Below are positions 1 through 5,363 of a stretch of DNA of 7,765 bases, piece after piece. The DNA is from an uncultured Acidaminococcus sp. (GTDB lineage: Bacteria; Bacillota; Negativicutes; Acidaminococcales; Acidaminococcaceae): positions 1 to 7,765 of the forward strand of contig CAAGJR010000047.1 in the NCBI GenBank assembly GCA_900770265.1, given 5' to 3'. The position numbers and the translations under genes are program-made. A model generated the notes under the pieces. It searched no databases. It saw only the letters and a list, made by a program, of their open reading frames with translations, and had not been told where the DNA came from. How positions within the stretch are numbered: the first letter of the stretch is position 1; every line of letters starts with the position of its first letter.

Positions 1-2853
1 CTGACTTCCGGCGGCAGCATGGCCAATGACAAAGCCGTAACGGCCGGACGGAACCTGACGATGGATGCCGGGACCACGCTGGATAACGGCGGTGACCTGA
101 CTGCAACGGATGGTTCCATCGGACTGACGGCGGAAACCGGCATCCGGCAGCAGGGCAATGCCACGGCCGGCAGACAAGTGGCCCTGACCACCACCCATGG
201 CCCCATCCAGGTAACGGGTGCGGTCAGCGGAAAGACGGGCGCCAGTGCCCGCGTGCTGGAAAGCGGCTCCATCACCATCGGCGGCAGCCTGACGGCAACG
301 GAAAGCGGCGACGCTGTGGCTGAAACCAAGGCCGGCGATGTGACCATCGACGGGCGGGTGGAAGCGAAGACGGGCGACGCCACCGTGAAGACGGGCAGCG
401 GAAACGTGCTGGTGAAAGGGAAGGTGGACGCCGGCAGCGATGCCACCATCCAGTCCGATAACGGCAGTGTGACCATTGAAAATGGCAGCCTGACCGGCGG
501 TCAGGAAGTGAAAGCGTCTGCCACCAACGGCAACGTTTCCATCGGTGGCAGCGTCATTGGCGGCACCACCGTAACGGCCCAGGCAACGGAAGGCAACGTG
601 ACCATCGACGGTTCCATCGAATCCAGGGGCGGCGATACGCAGCTCCGTGCTTCGGACAGCCAGCACCGGGATGACAAGGGCAACATCAGCGTCCTGGGAA
701 CTCTGACTTCCAGCGGAGCGGCCCTGGCCTCTACGGATCACGGCTCCATCACCATCGGCAGTGAAGACCGGAAGGGTACGGTGAAAGCCGGCACCCGGGT
801 GGCTCTGACCACGGTCCAGGGACCCATCACCGTCCATGGTACGGTGGAAGGGAAACAGGGTGCACTGGCCCAGGTAACGGACACCGGCAGCATTGCCATC
901 GACGGCGACCTGCTGGCAAGTTCAAGCGGCGATGCTGTGGCGGAGACCAATTCCGGTGATGTACACATCAACGGCAGGGTGGAAGCCGCAAACGGCAACG
1001 CCACCGTACGGACGGGCAGCGGGGACGTGGATATCGATGGCAGCCTGAAGGCCAGCGGCAATGGTACCGCCCAGTCCGATAACGGCAAGGTGCAGGTGAA
1101 GGGAGCCATGGAGGCCGGTAACGACCTGGTGGCCCGGAGCGGCAGCGGGGACGTGGCTGTAGCCGGCCAGATGACCGCCGGCCATGACCTGACGGCCCAA
1201 TCCGACAACGGCAGCGTGACCGTGGACGGGCAGCTGCAGGTCGGTAACGACCTGATTGCCCGGGGCACCAACGGCAGTGTGACGGTGAAAGGCCAGCTGC
1301 AGGCGGGCAACGACCTGACGGCCGAGACCACCGGTACCGGCGATGTCCTTGTGGACGGCAGTCTGACCGCAGGCCGGGATCTGCATACTTCCACCCAGCA
1401 GGGCAGCCTGGAACTGGGCGGCAATGTGCAGGTCGGCCGGGATCTCCAGGCCAGCACCCAGCAGGGCGATGTGGACTTCAAGGGTACGGCCCAGGCCGGC
1501 CATGACCTGACGGCCACGACCCAGACCGGCAGCATCGCCTTCCAGGGCGACGTGAAGACCGGCAGCGACCTGAAGGCCAGCACCCGGACCGGCGACATCG
1601 CCTTCCAGGGTAATGTGGAATCCGGTAAGGACTGGACGGCCACGACCCGGACCGGCGGCATCGCCTTCCAGGGCAATGTGGAATCCGCTGAGGATCTGAC
1701 CGCTACCACCAGCCAGGGTGACATCACCTTTAACGGCAAGGTGGAGGCGGGCCGAAACCTGGAGGCCCGGACGCAGCAGGAAGGCACCATCACCCTGCGG
1801 CAGGATGTGACCGGCGGTGCGGACCTCCAGTTCGCCACCAACAATGGTTCCATCCGGTTCGAAGGCAATGACCCGCAGCAGGTGGAAGACATCCATGTCA
1901 CCTCCCAAGACGGCGATGTGTCCCTGACCATCACCGGCAGAGGCAATATGGAAGACAGCCACCGCCAGGCGAACGGAGACCGGGCTGTGGTGGAAGCCGG
2001 CAGCGGCAACATCACCCTGGAGCATACGGGTGTGGGCGACGTTGATCTGTACTCCCTGCTGGCCGGCAAAAAGGCCGGTGTGGAAGTGGATGACGGCAGC
2101 CTGTACCTGGATACCATCAATGGGGACCTGATTGCGGTCTATGTGAAGAACCCCCAGAAGACCACGGCCATCGAACATATGGAAGCCGGCAGCCGGCTGT
2201 CCCTGTCCGGAGCCACCATCAACGTGGCGGAAATCACCCAGAGACCGGGCGCAGACGGTACCCTGACCCTGAATGTGGATGGGGCCGGCCAGGCCGCACC
2301 GGTGGAAAGCCTGACCATCGGCGACATCAAGGCGGCAGACGGCGTGCGGGTTCCGCACCTGTGGGTCCGCAACGGTGCCCTGAAGACCAGCCAGGGTACG
2401 CTGCAGCTGGATAAGCTGTTCGTACTGGACAAGGCTACCTTCAGCAACGGCACCATGATCACCGATGTGTTCGGCACCACGCCGCGCACCGATGAAAGTG
2501 TGAACAGTGTGTACTGGATCAACACGAAGCTGGCACGGCCGCAGGAGAACCTGAACCAGTGGCTGGCCGATGCAGGCCGGGGCGGCCGGTGGATGTACCT
2601 TCTGTTCGACCGGCAGGGCCATACCCAGTTCAGCAACGGCAACCTGGTGGATCTGGATCCTCACAACTACGTGTACAACCAGCGGTACAGCGAGACCAAC
2701 TGGACCCGCACCCAGGAAGACCGGGATTTCAGCAACTTCTGGACTCCGTACTTCCATCCGGAACTGACCTATTCCAACCGGTATGACCTGGTGGATGGGT
2801 CCCGGGCGGTGCTCCAGCCGGCCAAAGCGGACATCACTGTGGAAGAAGTGTAA
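1..2853 (+). CDS. Filamentous hemagglutinin-like giant adhesin, C-terminal part (5' truncated)
   Basis: The frame is open from base 1 (Leu-Thr-Ser-Gly-Gly-Ser before the first ATG at 19), so the true start lies upstream and at least 950 residues are present. The chain is rich in Gly, Thr, Asp, Asn and Val, contains no cysteine, and is made of short coils with motifs such as AGNDLTA, NGSVTV and GDIAFQGN. This is typical of the right-handed parallel beta-helix of filamentous hemagglutinin/TpsA exoproteins. Coils of about 21 residues are clearest at 1108-1869, and a longer repeat spans 169-465 and 790-1086. From about 2350 the composition changes to a Trp/Tyr/Phe-rich globular-looking end (LWVRNG, RWMYLLFD, NYVYNQRY) that stops with VEEV and TAA. 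There is no LPXTG motif, no terminal beta-barrel and no C-terminal aromatic residue, which favours two-partner secretion over a classical autotransporter. The partner transporter is not in the window. It may belong to the LktA-like filamentous adhesin group seen in Negativicutes and Fusobacteria. The family type is confident; ligand and exact subfamily are unknown. Confidence 0.85.
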   Translation: MTSGGSMANDKAVTAGRNLTMDAGTTLDNGGDLTATDGSIGLTAETGIRQQGNATAGRQVALTTTHGPIQVTGAVSGKTGASARVLESGSITIGGSLTATESGDAVAETKAGDVTIDGRVEAKTGDATVKTGSGNVLVKGKVDAGSDATIQSDNGSVTIENGSLTGGQEVKASATNGNVSIGGSVIGGTTVTAQATEGNVTIDGSIESRGGDTQLRASDSQHRDDKGNISVLGTLTSSGAALASTDHGSITIGSEDRKGTVKAGTRVALTTVQGPITVHGTVEGKQGALAQVTDTGSIAIDGDLLASSSGDAVAETNSGDVHINGRVEAANGNATVRTGSGDVDIDGSLKASGNGTAQSDNGKVQVKGAMEAGNDLVARSGSGDVAVAGQMTAGHDLTAQSDNGSVTVDGQLQVGNDLIARGTNGSVTVKGQLQAGNDLTAETTGTGDVLVDGSLTAGRDLHTSTQQGSLELGGNVQVGRDLQASTQQGDVDFKGTAQAGHDLTATTQTGSIAFQGDVKTGSDLKASTRTGDIAFQGNVESGKDWTATTRTGGIAFQGNVESAEDLTATTSQGDITFNGKVEAGRNLEARTQQEGTITLRQDVTGGADLQFATNNGSIRFEGNDPQQVEDIHVTSQDGDVSLTITGRGNMEDSHRQANGDRAVVEAGSGNITLEHTGVGDVDLYSLLAGKKAGVEVDDGSLYLDTINGDLIAVYVKNPQKTTAIEHMEAGSRLSLSGATINVAEITQRPGADGTLTLNVDGAGQAAPVESLTIGDIKAADGVRVPHLWVRNGALKTSQGTLQLDKLFVLDKATFSNGTMITDVFGTTPRTDESVNSVYWINTKLARPQENLNQWLADAGRGGRWMYLLFDRQGHTQFSNGNLVDLDPHNYVYNQRYSETNWTRTQEDRDFSNFWTPYFHPELTYSNRYDLVDGSRAVLQPAKADITVEEV
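169..465 (+). repeat. Long internal adhesin repeat, copy 1
   Basis: This encodes 99 residues, from GRQVALTT to QSDNG. They align without gaps to the segment 621 bp downstream (790-1086). Shared stretches include VALTT, GPI, SGDAVAET, NGRVEA/DGRVEA, TGSG and QSDNG. It is a diverged in-frame duplication inside the beta-helix, with roughly half the residues identical by eye. Confidence 0.75.
790..1086 (+). repeat. Long internal adhesin repeat, copy 2
   Basis: This is the second copy of the 99-residue block, from GTRVALTT to QSDNG, in the same frame and 621 bp (207 codons) after copy 1. The gapless alignment suggests segmental duplication followed by divergence. The sequence between the copies (466-789) is also made of beta-helix coils, so the full period may be 207 residues. 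Confidence 0.75.
1108..1869 (+). repeat. Twelve tandem ~21-residue beta-helix coils in the adhesin
   Basis: Twelve consecutive units can be read here. Ten are 63 bp (21 codons) and two are 66 bp (units starting at 1297 and 1741). Each unit has the pattern of a two-residue lead, then A/T-G-x-D-L, then T-A-x-T/S, a short polar turn, G-D/S-V/I, an alternating strand and a closing G plus Q/N/D. Unit starts are 1108, 1171, 1234, 1297, 1363, 1426, 1489, 1552, 1615, 1678, 1741 and 1807. Units from 1489 to 1677 are the most alike (IAFQG motif), suggesting recent tandem expansion. Each unit plausibly forms one coil of a parallel beta-helix. Confidence 0.85.
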
Positions 2854-2870
2854 GGAACAATCGCAAATAA

Positions 2871-2928
2871 CCGCAGGGGCTTACCAAGACCGGCCGCAGG
2901 CCGTGTCGCCCGGTAAGCCCGCCTGCGG
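2871..2928. repeat. Branched inverted repeat between adhesin and YbjN-like gene
   Basis: The left arm 2871-2885 (CCGCAGGGGCTTACC) pairs with the right arm 2912-2928 over 15 bp with a two-base bulge. An inner hairpin, CGGCC-GCA-GGCCG, sits at 2891-2903. The heptamer CCGCAGG occurs twice (2871 and 2894) and its complement once (2922), so the right arm could pair with either copy. No T-run follows, so it is not a standard intrinsic terminator. It could be an mRNA-stabilising 3' structure, an attenuator between the two genes, or a dispersed palindromic repeat. Confidence 0.6.
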
Positions 2929-2936
2929 AACTGGAA

Positions 2937-2942
2937 AAGGAG
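2937..2942 (+). promoter_or_regulatory. Ribosome binding site of YbjN-like gene
   Basis: AAGGAG lies four bases upstream of the ATG at 2947, immediately after the branched inverted repeat. It fixes this start codon. Confidence 0.8.
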
Positions 2943-2946
2943 AGCC

Positions 2947-3378
2947 ATGAACCCCAAAGCCCAAAGTTTCCAGGACTACCTGGACAAAGAAAAACTGAAA
3001 GACTTCACCCCGGAGGAAATCTCCGGGGATAATCTGAAACCGGTGGTGTTCCGCTCCCACCTGGCCCTGAAGGAGGCCCGGCTGCCCGTGGTGGTGGTCT
3101 GGGACCTGAGTATCTACGGCATGGTGCGGATCCTGGTGGCCCAAAAGGCCCTGAAGAAAACAAACGAGGCCGCCCTGCTGAAGCGGATCAACGAAACGAA
3201 CCGGAAATACAAGGCCTTCAAGTATTATCTGGACGAGGAAGGGAACCTGGTGCTGGATGCCTGCATCCTGTGCCGGGGACAGAAAGTGGACGGAGAACTG
3301 GTCTACATTCTGTTCAACACCCTGGCCCAGCATCTGGAAGAAGCCTACGGCCAGTGGATGAAGACCATCTGGGAATGA
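2947..3378 (+). CDS. YbjN-like small cytoplasmic protein
   Basis: This encodes 143 residues with no signal peptide or membrane segment. The middle and end resemble the YbjN domain, which has a fold related to type III secretion chaperones. Residues 45-67 form two hydrophobic stretches (LPVVVVWDLS, MVRILVAQKA). NETNRKYKAFKYYLDEEGNL (82-101) is the typical N-x-x-N-R-x-Y-K-x-F-K-x-Y-L-D-E-x-G-x-L signature. A helix, ELVYILFNTLAQHLEEAYG (117-135), closes the domain. The molecular role of the family is poorly known; a chaperone-like or regulatory role is only suggested by the fold. The gene follows the adhesin by 93 bp on the same strand and shows no promoter of its own that I can see, so read-through from the adhesin is possible. 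A hairpin begins in its stop codon. The family call is fairly sure by pattern; function is unknown. Confidence 0.75.
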   Translation: MNPKAQSFQDYLDKEKLKDFTPEEISGDNLKPVVFRSHLALKEARLPVVVVWDLSIYGMVRILVAQKALKKTNEAALLKRINETNRKYKAFKYYLDEEGNLVLDACILCRGQKVDGELVYILFNTLAQHLEEAYGQWMKTIWE

Positions 3379-3415
3379 GCAGAAGGGGTACCGCGAGGCG
3401 GTACCCCTCTTGCTC
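3377..3415 (+). terminator. Hairpin at the stop codon of the YbjN-like gene (no T-run)
   Basis: Eighteen-base arms (3377-3394 and 3398-3415) enclose a three-base GAG loop. The core GGGGTACCGC pairs perfectly with GCGGTACCCC, and the outer part has one A-C mismatch and one G-T wobble. The stem begins inside the TGA stop. It is followed by ACAACTG rather than a T-run, so termination may be Rho-dependent or the hairpin may protect the 3' end. Its last six bases also form the -35 box of the tRNA promoter. Confidence 0.6.
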
Positions 3416-3438
3416 ACAACTGCCAGAGTTGTTATAAT
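3410..3438 (+). promoter_or_regulatory. Promoter of tRNA-Arg with palindromic spacer
   Basis: A perfect -10 box TATAAT lies at 3433-3438. A moderate -35 box TTGCTC lies at 3410-3415, with exactly 17 bp between. Start of transcription would fall near 3445, about five bases before the tRNA. The 17-bp spacer is itself a perfect interrupted palindrome (ACAACT-GCCAG-AGTTGT), a possible operator. Confidence 0.7.
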
Positions 3439-3449
3439 AATCCTGTTAT

Positions 3450-3526
3450 GCGGTTGTAGCTCAGTTGGATAGAGCATCTGCCTCCTAAGCAGAGGGTCGC
3501 GCGTTCGACTCGCGCCAATCGCACCA
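3450..3526 (+). tRNA. tRNA-Arg (anticodon CCT)
   Basis: The cloverleaf can be drawn fully. Acceptor stem GCGGTTG (3450-3456) pairs with CAATCGC (3516-3522) with one G-T wobble. The D arm is GCTC...GAGC. Anticodon stem TCTGC/GCAGA encloses the loop CTCCTAA, with anticodon CCT at 3484-3486. T stem GCGCG/CGCGC (3499-3503 and 3511-3515) encloses the loop TTCGACT. Discriminator A (3523) and an encoded CCA tail (3524-3526) follow. It reads the AGG arginine codon. It has its own promoter just upstream and a terminator eleven bases downstream, so it is a single-gene transcription unit. Confidence 0.97.
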
Positions 3527-3536
3527 CATGGCAATG

Positions 3537-3579
3537 AAAAAAGACTGTGAAGGAAATCCTCCACAGTCCTTTTTATTTT
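3537..3579. terminator. Bidirectional intrinsic terminator shared by tRNA-Arg and aspA
   Basis: The stem GACTGTG (3543-3549) pairs with CACAGTC (3562-3568), extended inward by AGG/CCT around the loop AAAT. On the plus strand a T-rich run (TCCTTTTTATTTT) follows; on the minus strand six T follow (complement of 3537-3542). In minus-strand RNA the inner pair is a G-U wobble, giving 11 continuous pairs. In plus-strand RNA the same position is an A-C mismatch. It can therefore end both transcripts but looks better built for the aspA direction. Confidence 0.8.
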
Positions 3580-3595
3580 GCCAGCGCAAGCTGGC
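3580..3595. repeat. GNRA-type mini-hairpin
   Basis: GCCAGC pairs perfectly with GCTGGC around a GCAA tetraloop. It lies directly after the tRNA terminator T-run and has no T-run of its own on either strand. Its role is unknown. Confidence 0.4.
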
Positions 3596-3604
3596 TTTCA
3601 TCAG

Positions 3605-3632
3605 CTAGTGACTAGAGACTAGAGACTAGTGA
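3605..3632. repeat. Heptanucleotide tandem array 1 (4 x CTAGWGA)
   Basis: Four tandem 7-bp units read CTAGTGA, CTAGAGA, CTAGAGA, CTAGTGA. The array lies in the 3' intergenic region between the tRNA terminator and aspA. In rotated register (AGTGACT, AGAGACT) it resembles the array at 6415-6449. Confidence 0.75.
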
Positions 3633-3633
3633 C

Positions 3634-3660
3634 GGGGTGTGAAAAATCATTTTTCACCCC
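3634..3660 (-). terminator. Hairpin just after aspA stop
   Basis: On the minus strand, GGGGTGAAAAA pairs with a TTTTT...CACCCC arm around a three-base loop, with a two-base bulge. It lies 7 bp past the aspA stop. It lacks a following T-run, so it is probably a 3'-end stabiliser or first-stage terminator backed up by the stem at 3537-3579. Confidence 0.5.
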
Positions 3661-3667
3661 CCTTTTC

Positions 3668-5071
3668 TTACCGTGCTGCCGGCGTGGTCATCTTGTACGG
3701 GTCCAGCACGGCTTCCAGCTGTTTGTCGGACAGGTAGTGGCGTTGCCGGGCCAGTTCCACCACGGGGATGTTTTTGGCCAGGGATTCCTTGGCCAGCTTC
3801 GCGGCTTTGGCGTAGCCGATGTACGGGCTCAGGGCCGTGACGATGCCGGCACTCATCTTCAGCAGGTGCTGGCAGTGCTCCCGGTTGGCGGTGATGCCCT
3901 CCACGCAGTTGATGCGCAGGGTATCGGCGGCTTCCCGCAAGGTGTCGATACTCTGGAACAGGGAATAGAACACCACCGGTTCGAAGGCGTTCAGTTCCAG
4001 CTGGCCGGCTTCCACGGCCATGGCAATGCAGGTGTCGTTGCCCACGATGCGGAAGGCCACCTGGCTCACCACTTCGGGGATGACCGGGTTCACCTTGCCG
4101 GGCATGATGGAGGAACCGTTCTGCTTGGCCGGCAGGTTGATCTCCTCCAGGCCGGTGCGGGGACCGGAGGACATGAGCCGCAGGTCGTTGGAAATCTTGG
4201 ACAGGGCGATGGCGCAGTCCTTCAGGCTGCCGGAGACGGCGGCGAAGCTGTCGATGTTCTGGGTGGCATCGATCAGGTCCGCGGCCTGGGTAAAGGAAAA
4301 TCCGGTCAGCCGGGAAAGATCCTCTGCAATATGGCGGGAATAGGACGCGGAGGCGTTCACTCCGGTACCGATGGCGGTACCACCCATATTGATGGAGGTC
4401 ATTTCAACCGCGGCGGACCGGATCCGTCTCAAGCCACGCTCCAGAGCAGTGGCATAGGCCTTGAACTCCTGGCCCAGCCGGATGGGGACGGCGTCCTGCA
4501 GCTGGGTACGGCCCATCTTCAGCACGGAATCGAATTCCACGCCTTTCTGGGCGAAGGCTTCCTTCAGGGCCTGCAGGCTCTTGTACAGGTCCTGGAGCAG
4601 GAACAGGGCCGTCAGCTTGCCGGCGGTGGGGATCACGTCGTTGGTGGACTGGCCCCGGTTCACGTCATCGTTGGGGTGTACCAGGGAATAATCGCCTTTT
4701 TCACCGCCCAGCAGCTCGATGGCGATGTTGGCGATCACTTCGTTGGCATTCATATTCAGAGAGGTACCGGCACCGCCCTGGATGGGGTCCAGGATGAACT
4801 GGTCCACATACTCGCCGGCCAGCACTTTGTCACAGGCGGCCATGATGGCGTCCGCCTTGGCAGGCTGCAATGTGCCAGCCCGACGATTGGCCATCGCACA
4901 GGCTTTTTTGATCAGGGCCAGGCTTTTGATCATCGTCGGATGGGTGGATTGACCGGTAATGTGGAAATTTTCATGGGCACGCAGGGTTTGTACACCATAA
5001 TAGGCGTCCGCGGGGACGTATTTCTTACCGATAGAATCACTTTCCAAACGTTCGAGTTTTTGCTGACTCAT
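3668..5071 (-). CDS. aspA: Aspartate ammonia-lyase (aspartase)
   Basis: This is a cytoplasmic enzyme that reversibly converts L-aspartate to fumarate and ammonia, expected to act as a homotetramer. It has 467 residues from the chosen start, normal for the family. Fumarase/aspartase superfamily motifs appear in order: GTSLNMNANEV (102-112), HPNDDVNRGQSTND (132-145), GRTQLQD (187-193) and the flexible signature loop GSSIMPGKVNP (319-329), with the likely catalytic serine at 320 and conserved lysine at 326. The HPNDDVN form together with GTSLNMN favours aspartase over class II fumarase. Start choice: AAGGAGG at 5081-5087 lies nine bases before the ATG at 5071 but only three before an in-frame ATG at 5077, so 5071 is preferred; the other would add Met-Ala. 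It is a single gene with its own promoter and terminator, convergent with the tRNA and divergent from lrgAB. It fits an amino-acid-fermenting anaerobe that feeds aspartate into fumarate metabolism. Confidence 0.95.
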   Translation of the reverse strand: MSQQKLERLESDSIGKKYVPADAYYGVQTLRAHENFHITGQSTHPTMIKSLALIKKACAMANRRAGTLQPAKADAIMAACDKVLAGEYVDQFILDPIQGGAGTSLNMNANEVIANIAIELLGGEKGDYSLVHPNDDVNRGQSTNDVIPTAGKLTALFLLQDLYKSLQALKEAFAQKGVEFDSVLKMGRTQLQDAVPIRLGQEFKAYATALERGLRRIRSAAVEMTSINMGGTAIGTGVNASASYSRHIAEDLSRLTGFSFTQAADLIDATQNIDSFAAVSGSLKDCAIALSKISNDLRLMSSGPRTGLEEINLPAKQNGSSIMPGKVNPVIPEVVSQVAFRIVGNDTCIAMAVEAGQLELNAFEPVVFYSLFQSIDTLREAADTLRINCVEGITANREHCQHLLKMSAGIVTALSPYIGYAKAAKLAKESLAKNIPVVELARQRHYLSDKQLEAVLDPYKMTTPAAR

Positions 5072-5080
5072 TGCCATATT

Positions 5081-5087
5081 CCTCCTT
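5081..5087 (-). promoter_or_regulatory. Ribosome binding site of aspA
   Basis: A full AAGGAGG on the minus strand. Two in-frame ATGs follow at spacings of three (5077) and nine bases (5071); the latter spacing is the usual one. Confidence 0.85.
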
Positions 5088-5108
5088 GATTTTCCTTTTA
5101 TGGTCCGT

Positions 5109-5136
5109 ATTATAGCACTTTTTCACGAACAATCAA
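5109..5136 (-). promoter_or_regulatory. Promoter of aspA
   Basis: On the minus strand a TATAAT -10 box (5109-5114) lies 16 bp downstream of TTGATT (5131-5136). Transcription would start near 5102, leaving a leader of about 30 bases. The -35 box is flanked by an interrupted inverted repeat TTCAC-N12-GTGAA (5122-5143), and an ACGAACAAT element (5125-5133) overlaps it. These are possible regulator sites, not proven. Confidence 0.7.
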
Positions 5137-5175
5137 TAGTGAATTTTGTATAAGGTTCAATTATTTACGAACGAT
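5125..5175. promoter_or_regulatory. Paired ACGAACRAT elements in the aspA-lrgA divergent region
   Basis: ACGAACAAT (5125-5133) and ACGAACGAT (5167-5175) are direct repeats differing at one base, 42 bp apart, about four helical turns. Their reverse complements (ATTGTTCGT, ATCGTTCGT) resemble half-sites bound by LytTR-domain regulators, the second better than the first. The usual spacing for such sites is much shorter, so the assignment is tentative. Confidence 0.35.
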
Positions 5176-5299
5176 ATGGCCCCTGCACCGGGACTTTTGT
5201 TTGTTTTACCTAACCATTTAAAAAGGAAAACAGACCATAAATCCCTGAAAATATGCCATTTTTATCATATTTCTCCTTTCTTTCCGGCTCAGGATACTA

Positions 5300-5305
5300 T
5301 ATACT
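5300..5305 (+). promoter_or_regulatory. Possible -10 box of lrgAB
   Basis: TATACT lies 58 bp upstream of the lrgA start in an AT-rich stretch. The hexamer 17 bp upstream (TTTCTT) is a poor -35 box, so this promoter may need an activator, as lrgAB often does. Weak evidence. The rest of the 5137-5363 leader holds no convincing gene. Confidence 0.3.
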
Positions 5306-5363
5306 TAAACTATTGTGTGTTTCTATTGGATTTGTGAGGCAAGGCAAGGTTTTAGGGGGAGTC

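Noticed and set aside
738..2120. 460-residue minus-strand open frame across the adhesin
   Set aside because: Low-complexity Ser/Pro/Arg-rich shadow of the same repeats in another frame, with no recognisable family.
922..2757. 611-residue open frame on the minus strand across the adhesin
   Set aside because: It is antisense to a clearly coding repeat protein; its repeats (VAGL, VIG patterns) are mirror images of the adhesin codons, with no domain or ribosome binding site. It is a shadow of GC-rich repetitive codons.
1..2853. Autotransporter (type V, barrel-containing) interpretation of the adhesin
   Set aside because: The C-terminus lacks a beta-barrel and terminal aromatic residue; two-partner-type export fits better.
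2881..3564. 227-residue minus-strand open frame across the YbjN-like gene and tRNA
   Set aside because: Part of it (GASRTRDPLLRRQMLYPTEL) is the well-known spurious translation of the antisense of a tRNA gene; the rest is antisense to the YbjN-like gene.
3605..3632. Possible CRISPR or attachment site near the tRNA
   Set aside because: The units are 7 bp without spacers, and no duplicated tRNA 3' end or integrase is present, so neither a CRISPR array nor an att site is supported.
3629..5089. 486-residue plus-strand open frame opposite aspA
   Set aside because: It is antisense to a gene with complete aspartase motifs; its His/Gly/Gln-rich sequence is a shadow.
5146..5337. 63-residue plus-strand open frame in the aspA-lrgA gap
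   Set aside because: No ribosome binding site, no family resemblance and AT-rich leader composition; more likely regulatory DNA.
5253..5363. N-terminal extension of LrgA to the ATG at 5253
   Set aside because: It would add 37 residues not expected for the family and lacks a good ribosome binding site; the ATG at 5364 has AGGGGGA just upstream.
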